Assembly: GCA_030248225.1 (NCBI GenBank)
Contig: JASANE010019195.1
Span: 62,001 to 126,000, forward strand
From: Trileptium ribeirensis
Taxonomy: Eukaryota > Nematoda > Enoplea > Enoplida > Thoracostomopsidae
Length of the DNA: 64,000 nucleotides
Direction of reading: 5' to 3'
The notes under the pieces are model-generated. The model did not search any database and had not been told where the DNA came from. It was given only the letters and a program-made list of their open reading frames with translations. Positions 50,901 through 59,900 of this stretch are shown here, piece after piece (the first letter of the stretch is position 1; every line of letters starts with the position of its first letter). A program made the position numbers and the translations under genes.

Positions 50901-53900
50901 AAGATTACCTAAATAATTGTATCCAGCCTTCACAAATACCAATATATGAACCATTCTTAATGCCCTGCACGCAATACACAAATAATAACCGAATCCGGTT
51001 CGTTTACTGTAAAACCTTTAAAATCCCATGGAAACGTATAATATACTCAAGTTGTACTGTAGCTAGCAAAACTATTACATCCAGCATGCTCGATAACCTA
51101 ATAGACACTCACTGTAAGGTACACACAAGCAATGATACGGCGAAACCTGAAAAATCGCAACTTGTGGCAAAGGGCTGATGGATGAACTATATACGGGTTC
51201 CCCGCGGCCCAAGGAATAGTCCACTAAAAAGTTGTAGTCAGCAAAGTTGTACATCTCGATGAGCATTTTTCGATGCGAAGCCTGTGTTGCGAGATATGAA
51301 CAGCGAAAAACTGGTATTGGTATGGCCAAGTATGGCAAAAACCCTTAACAAACCTGTTTTTCCATTTTGACCCGGAAGATGGTGTCGGAGCTGTACGAGT
51401 TCAACTACAGGGCACATCATCGTCACTTTTCCTATCGAACAAAAATGTGCCGAAATCCCTCCATCCGAAAATGAGTTATGAATGGCAGCGACAGACAATA
51501 GAAGAAATTTTTAGGATTTTCCCCTAGCGCCCTCAAAATTTTTCCCTCAGCTTGCTTAATAAACGATCGCAATTAATGATGACAGTGTATGACAACGATT
51601 GCATGCGTTTATTATTCGTTTGTAAACGAACGTTCTAACTCATGATTATCAGAAGTAAATATACATTAAGCCTTACTTCAAAATACCATATTTGTGTCGT
51701 GTCGCGTGTCTGATCGCGACGACGTAACATGAGTGGTTCCAGCGCCATACTACCAGGTCGGATGTCTTGAGAAACACAATCGAGAACATAAACACGATCG
51801 TTCTTTGTAAAGCGAACATTTTCGAGTGTTCCCGACGGACCGATACACCATAGCTGCGAAGCTTGGTTGACTTCCTTAAAATTAGAATTGCTGTGGAACA
51901 AAGTAGCATGAAAGGAGATATACAACACAAGCGTTAGATTAAAAAATACCTAATTGAAAGCTAGCTAAAAGTTAACAAATTAACGCTTAAATCGTCAGTG
52001 AAAATGTTTTCAAATTTATACACGGTAGTTTATCAATAGGACCTGAAAAAAGTCGTTCAATTAAAAATTTCAATTACGTACATGTACATAAATCTCCAAC
52101 ATGTTTAAACAGAATTTTTGAGCTAAATACAGCCAAATCGCTTCTAAGCTAAAGCTTTGTTTAGTGAGCAAAATGGACCTTCAAGTAAAGTGTTTTTTGA
52201 GAAAATGATTCAAATTTATTCCGCGCCAGAGTCTATAACCTTAATCAATGCGTGTCTACAATACCACAGTACCAGGTCGCATTATGCATGCACGTTTATA
52301 ATATTGCATAAAGGGTTGTACAATTGCGTCTGTATCAAGCCACTAAATCCAATCCATTCACGTCAGTATTTAGCCACGTACATTTTAAACAATAGTATAT
52401 TAACAATGATATTGCATTGTATTCGTCAGAAATCATCGCTGCTCGCTCGATGTTTGTCCGCAGTTCGTACTATGTTATAACACTGTTCGCTCAATGCTCA
52501 CTGGCTCGAAATGAGACAGTCATATATGGCGCGTTCTTTTAAATAACTGTAGGATGTTCCAAGCCGCGCTTCTTTTGAAGCAAACATTTATTGTTGCGCT
52601 GCTGGCCTAGGATGCATATCAGTGTCAATCACAAACGGTTAAACAGCAATAAAACTGAGGTGTAAAAACATATCACAACAAATATGTAGATTTATTTGAT
52701 TCCGAGATAAAGACACATCAAAATTCAATTCGATAGCGATAATTCTAGTTTTAGGTATAACAAAAATTTAATGAATAAGTATTACACCATATCAAAGACA
52801 TTTCATTGTTCCGGGTTTCTTATTGGATGCACAATAAATAACGATTTTTTGCATCTTTCAAAACAATTGTAGATTCTACTGTACATAGTCGTTATATTAC
52901 AAAGTACAACTCCCTGAAAGTATAAGACATGATACGCTGAGCCAGAACCATGAAACATTGTAGCCTTACTTATTATTTTATGTGATTAAATCGAACCTTT
53001 TTAGATAGAATGATTTTCCCTTTTGGCAGAACGTCCAAAACCAATTCAGATTCATTTACGGGACGCTCCGGACTGAAAATAGTGAGTTACTGAGTTATAC
53101 AATATTCGGGCTGAAACAAGGTTAACAATATAGTTTACGAATCAAAACATCTAACGTTGCACCGATGCAATAATAATTCATGTTTATCACAAATATGCAA
53201 TCTGAGTAGAATGAAAGTTAAAAACTTATCTAATCTAGCAAAACTAAATGTTTCACTGAGGCTGTTAGGTCTCGCTTCTTTTTAAATACGTTGCGCGATT
53301 TTGTGAATTAAACTGGAGCATAACATCATGCTTACGTGTCTTGTCTCGCATCATGTGATTCTACTATAGATATGCTACTGGCATGAACCTGACACGTTGA
53401 CAGTTAATACAGTCAAATCCTTCACAAAATAATGTATTTATGAAAATATGAACTAACAGTTTAGAAGCATCTTTGCTAATAACTCGCATAACAAGATTAA
53501 AATAATAAACACTGTCGTAAAAACACTTTCGGTAATCCACAGACACACAAAGACGAGACACTCACCCTATCTCAAGGTTCTCACACGCACCAATGCAGCA
53601 TAAAAATTTGAACAAAAACGACATCGATCGACATCACAACATGTAGAAATGCGTTTGTTTGAGTTAACGAGCGCAGTTTACTTATTTTACTCTGTCTGTG
53701 TGAATACACAATATTTGCCCGTCACTGTGGATAGTAGAATTTAGTAGCATGAATTAAGGGAAGCATTACATAATTTTAATAATACTAGACTAAACTTTGT
53801 ATGCGCCCAGCAATAATCCTCTTTTGTCATTCCCAAAAAAATCGGTAATCAAACATTTTTGTCGATCCTATAACATCTTCAAACGGTTTAAAAACATTTG

Positions 53901-56900
53901 CGTCACGAGTTTAAAAGGGTATAAATAATGTTACCGAACATTTTAATGAAATTGTTAAGTTGTTGTTGAACATACTTTTACAGAATTTTAATTTGAGGCT
54001 TGTCATTCGGGAACAGAATAGCATCTGACCTCAAATTTTGTTAGCGAACAAACATGCAGACTAGGTAGCGCAGCGCGTATCGTTTGTTGTTCGCGAACAT
54101 GAATAAGTTATGCGAGTGCGATATTTAATCCAATTTAATTAGAATAATGCAACACGTTACTGTTCGCGAACAGACGACCCTGTTTTGTTGTTCGCGACCA
54201 TGACTGCATTATGCGAGATTTAATTTTTTTTATCAGAATAATATTAAACGTAACTGTTCGTGAACAGAAGAGCGTGTTTTGTTGTTCGCGAACACTGCGT
54301 TGTGTGTTAGTTACCAGGATGTAATTACTTATCACACTCCTTTTAATATATTTTATCAACATAGTTTGCCCTAATGTTCGCGAACACACTATTTGAGAGT
54401 TCTGATCTTAAACGTAGGCATTTTATATCCAATTCAGTTTTTGCAAAAAATTTTTTTTGTTAAAAATCCCATTTGCTTTCGCGATGACGAATGTAATTGT
54501 TCCCCAACTAATTTGTGTAAGGATATAGCAGAGGTTCGCGAACATATCCGATATCATCTTTACGAGCAAGCAAATGTGTTTTGTAACGTGAAACTGACTA
54601 GATAGATGTATTTCAAGAACGTTGGCTAGTGCAAAGATACATCTTCAAAGAGTTATTGAATCATTCGGCTACGTACTTAAACATATGAGTATTTATACTT
54701 CGACTACAAAATGGAATTTTGCAACACGAAATCGAAATTTGACTGAATATCGTTCGCGAAAAAGCGATGGCAAAACCGCAGTTTGTTTCATAACAACGGA
54801 TTGCGGTCGCCGATCGCTTTTTGTAAATCAGGATTATGGCAGGGCGTATTTTAAGTTTATTGGCGCATAACTGTCACACAAGTATACTGTATACTAGAAT
54901 TTTTAGGGTACATCAATGGGTCCATACTCAAAATTTTTAATTAACCATAGTTATTTCCCAGTTAGGCAAAAGACGGACCCTGTTTGATTTTGTCGTAAAT
55001 TTTGTTTTAAACCATAATCTTGACAAAGTTATATGTCGAAGTAACCTTTTTAAATACAATAATTTTCAATTTTCCTTCATAATTTTTCCATTTTTTCTCA
55101 AAGTTCTCTTATTTTGCTCAAAAATTTTCAGCGAGTTTACGAAGCGCTGGGGCCTCAAGTCGCCATGTACATAATATAGGTGTATACGTGTCTGCAAGCG
55201 TTTAATTATTACAGTTACCCTCTGTTTTTGTGTACACATATTTTCCATGCTCCAGAGTCTATATCAGACCAAGTGATATCATCAGACCCAGTCTGGACCT
55301 AGTGGCCATTAACAACCCTGATTGTATAACACTGGAATGCGAAAAAGGATAAGACATTACTAGTACAGCTGTGATTCACAGTATTTTTAGTTTTACAAAG
55401 CAGTTACTGAAATACAGTGAAAAATAGCATTATCTAAGACATCTTGATATTTATATACTTTTTAACAGTTGATCCAGGGAAGCAGATGTAGAAGTAGTTT
55501 TCGTAAGTAAGCGGTTGCTTTGGTCCCAGAATCGACAAATCGTAGTCGTTTGGCTGACCGCCGAGCACGGTGAGTGTTAGCACTGGATTTTTCCGCGGAT
55601 CGTCCCAGGCATAGTCCACTGAAATTTTGGTTACAGTGCATGTAAAACATTTAAAGGATAAAAGTGTGTTTAAAAACCCGTTTATGAAACTCAATACTTC
55701 AGCCAGCCTCCCCATCCGATAACAAGATTTCATTAGCTGGAGACATGTAGTTGTTATTCCTTTCTCCCAAAATCGCTTATAGTCTTAAGCAACATTATTC
55801 TCAGATTCTCGGATAATTCACGAAATTGCTTCTATTTCTGTCCATAATTGCAGCGCGATACCGATATTGGTAACGTGAAATTTAGCACATCAATGAAAAC
55901 AACCTGTAGTGTATAAGAGTTGCAGGCGATTTAAGAAAGTTAACAAATTTAACAATCCTTCCGTCATATCGTACAAAAAACATCGAATTGCCTAACAATG
56001 ATTGCCGACGTGATGTTAATAGTTAATGCACTGAGTTTGCGCGCAAAATCCCGTTCAAATCCTGGAAAGACAGTTTGAGAGTTCAAAACTCATTCCAAAC
56101 AACTCAACCGCGAGGAAAACATTTTTAAAGTTTATTATCGGCAAAAATGAAACACGTTTTAACCTCACTAATAATTTTTACAAAACTTCATCATGATACA
56201 ACAATTTGGTTTATCGATGTCTTTTTCATTGATTTATAAATATTATGAAACACGGAGTTGCTACCACAGACATAACTGTTGTTTTTAATACAAACTCGTT
56301 TGTTGTTCAACATCAGTATAAACAAAATTATTTTTTTCAAAAAACACGCTGATTTGTATGTCGAAATTGCACAAATAACAATTCACTCCTCATGATTCTT
56401 ACGAAAGCTGCATTCGTGTTAAACATTCGATGTACGATGTTCAACCCGAAAAGCTGGAAACTGGAAAAGATTTGTTTCCACGTGCGATATTTTTGAAACT
56501 CCACGTGTCTTTAAAATTTGCGACGCTGTTAGACAAAAACAACAATATCATAATAATCATCAGTTGGCACAATAAACACACCTGAGGTGCGAGCTCTGAT
56601 GATGACTTTTAAATGGCTGTCACTTAATCCTTTCTGGTTGTACAGCACAGGAACCTAAAACATTAAAATTATTATTAACACATTAGCAGTTATCGAAGCT
56701 GTAGTAATGGTAGTGACGTAACAAATCTTTTAACTTTAAGAATCCTGTTGCCCTTAAAACATTAAAAATCCTTTAAAACTTGCCAAAAGGACATCAGCTT
56801 GAAATTGGTTTCGTTGAAACTGATCACTTCTGCAGGAACCATATTATAACCGTTTTTGAGCCTCACTTCCTAGATAAGCCTAGTCTAAAGAAAACGTTAA

Positions 56901-59900
56901 CGTGTGAAAAGTATGCATAACATTTGTCAAGTAAACATTTTATGAATGTTTGCACTGGGCTAGTTGACACAAATTTAAAAATATACATGCTATTTATTTG
57001 GCTGTGCACAGTGCAACAAGTATACCAATGTTTGAATCTTTGAACTTACCTTCAAACATGCCACAATGTTGCGTGGAAACAAGTATAGCAGAGAACCAAA
57101 CTTCAAATTTAAAACGCAAGTAATGCAGTGAAACTACATTATTATTACTGTGGACAAAAACAAAAAGCATAAAAATTGTCAAAATTTGCGAAAATTATGA
57201 CTGTTCAACTGATATTCGCCAGTTATCAGCGAATTGTTGTCGATTTGTGTCCACGAATGCAGATTTTAGTCACATATAAAATTACACTCATACAGATTAG
57301 AATAAATTATAAAAAAGATTACACAATGAGAAAAGTAACATAATATTATTAATCGATATTTTACTTCGCTTTGGTTGACGACTCGAACTGGAGGTGGAAG
57401 GCTGTTCGCATCGCTGAAGACAACGTAGCGCAGCGAGCCCTGTTGGATCACTTCGACACGTAGAAACCGTGGAATACCTTCACTATCTCTAAAATAACGA
57501 CCTAAAAGCATGTGATTTTAATAAACAACTCGAAATATTATTCAAAAAATATGTCGAGCTCAAATCACTATTATTTATCATGCCTTCAAAGCGCAATTTT
57601 TGTTCGTCATTGAAAGTGTATTACCCTCATCAGTCCACTAACTCCAACGAGATGGAGAACTGCAGCGTAGTCTCTGTAAAAATTAAAAATACCGAGGAAT
57701 AACACAGTATTCTCCAGAAATCAGTGCTTTTCGTTCGAGAAATTCAAAATTTTGTTCAAAACCTGTCCGAAATTTTTTTAAATTTGTTCGAGAGCTGGCC
57801 GAAGCTCGGTACTGCCTAGATATTAATTGGAGATTGCTGATTAATTTGCAGATATCAACAACACAGCTAACGATAAAAATTCACCGATCCCAAATTTTAG
57901 ACAGCACGCCCAAGGCTGAATTTCGGTGCAAAAGTATGAACATATCCATCTACTATGACTAGTTAATCATTTGCATAGATAATATTTTGAACCACACTAA
58001 AAAAATTAGAACCATAGACATTGGTTGCAAATACATCAAATATCAAATATAAAACGAGAAGAATAATCATTATACGAAATGAGACTGAATGTTTTAAAAG
58101 TATTAACATTATTTGTGTCAGAAAGCATATAATTATAATGCGAATATTAATGGTTACATTGCTCAACTAGTGAGAAACGTACTCATGAAAAGCTCGAGAA
58201 CAACAAGCCTCGTAGATTAGCAACGAATACCACATTTTGCACCTTAGAGAGTACTAAAATAAAAACAGATTTATTCGCTAACTTATACTTCACCGTAAAA
58301 GTATACTCGACTTATGATTTAGTATCTTCAGATTAAAATTTATTCACAAATTTGTGTTACAGCACAACATATATGTATCAAAAAATACAGACTAGGTGAA
58401 CAGTTAATAAATTATTCACTACAAAAGCTAAATAATAGAAAAACTGAACGTATCAATCAGCTTACCGGAGGTTCAAATGGAATGAACTAAGCCGATCAAT
58501 TCGAAATCCTTGCGACCAATGGGCCACATCTTCACGTCGAATGCACAGCAAAAGATCTCGATCTTGACGAGGCCAATGCCACGGCATTGAACAACATGGA
58601 GCAATGCTGAATTGTCGCTTTTGGCATTGCTAAGCAATCAATAAATACATATATGGAAATACCGGATAAAGACTAGGTCAGATGAACGAAACTATTTAGC
58701 ACCTTTTCGTAATTCGACACAGTGAAACTAAATTCCGTGTTGAAATTATATCCGTTGCAAAGTCGGTAAATACAAAAAATTATGCATACATTATATTGCG
58801 TACGATGAGAAGCGAGAGCACAACAAAATACGTATATTTTAAATCAGGCATTATATTTAATTTAAACTGTGGAATTACTACAGAATGTACATTTTAGGGA
58901 GCAATCGTGGCCTTAACGACATCCTCACATTACGATAATCGTGAAATGTTTTAAAATTAAGTTTTTGGTCAGGATTTTATTTAAGCTTAATATCGAGGAT
59001 CTACATATCGCTTTGCACATTCCTATACTCATCACATAACTATTAGCAGCTGCTACATTTTACATTATATCGAAACCATATTGCAATAACCATTTGGCGA
59101 AAATTATGCAAATTACCGCAGAGAAATGGGTCAGCTGTAAAGTATTTCATTTTTAGGAGAAAGGCAGAGCTAAAGTTTATCTGAATTCTGGTTCAGTATA
59201 GAATGCGGGGCTGCGATTAAAATTCGAGCCATTGATACACTTTTGTTTTCCAACAGAGTTGCGATTTCTTAAAATCAGTAAAATCCTTCAAATTATGAGA
59301 TTGCACAAATTGTAATCATGCATAAGTTACTGCGCAGCACGTCCATTTTAATATACTACTAAAGTTATTTATGTAGAGTAATATGAAAAAATAACAAATA
59401 TGCTCGCGCTTACTAAAACGTTTTCAGAAAAGTCGAAAAAATTAAAAAATGTTGAACTAAAAACAAATCACCTACTATAAGATTGTTTTAGTACCTGCCT
59501 GGGGAGAGTTGTAGGATTTGCGAGCCTCCACAAGATTTCGGAGCCAGTAAAATGCGAAAAATAAAGCGCGGAGAAAACAGGTTTTTCGGTAGGTAACGCA
59601 AAAAAACAACGACATACATGCTGTAAATTTATAACACAATCAAGAGACCGGAGACAAGACATGGGACGAGGTTATCACCAGTTCATCTGAAGACATCACC
59701 TTGGTATTTCTGGTTCCACCTCCGGCTTAAAGCTGGAGGCACAAGGTCAAAACCTCAAATACCATTTTGACTCTGCGAAGCAACCTGAGTCAATATACGC
59801 TATGGAGCGAATAGGACTCGATGAGACAGCGCTAAGCTTTTAAGCAAACAACGAACAAACTTCGATCTAGCAGTAAACTAGTAACTCTATCGAGATTGCA

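Noticed and set aside
57489..57501. Upstream TTTTAG acceptor for the exon ending at 57365
   Set aside because: It leaves a phase mismatch with the 58466-58629 exon; the acceptor 13 bases further in fits.
57624..57676. Exon-like minus-strand segment with ACAG acceptor and GTAATA donor
   Set aside because: It cannot be joined in phase to the exon at 57365-57488, while the flanking exons join directly and restore the conserved N-L-R-D...F-L-R-V-E-V phrase.
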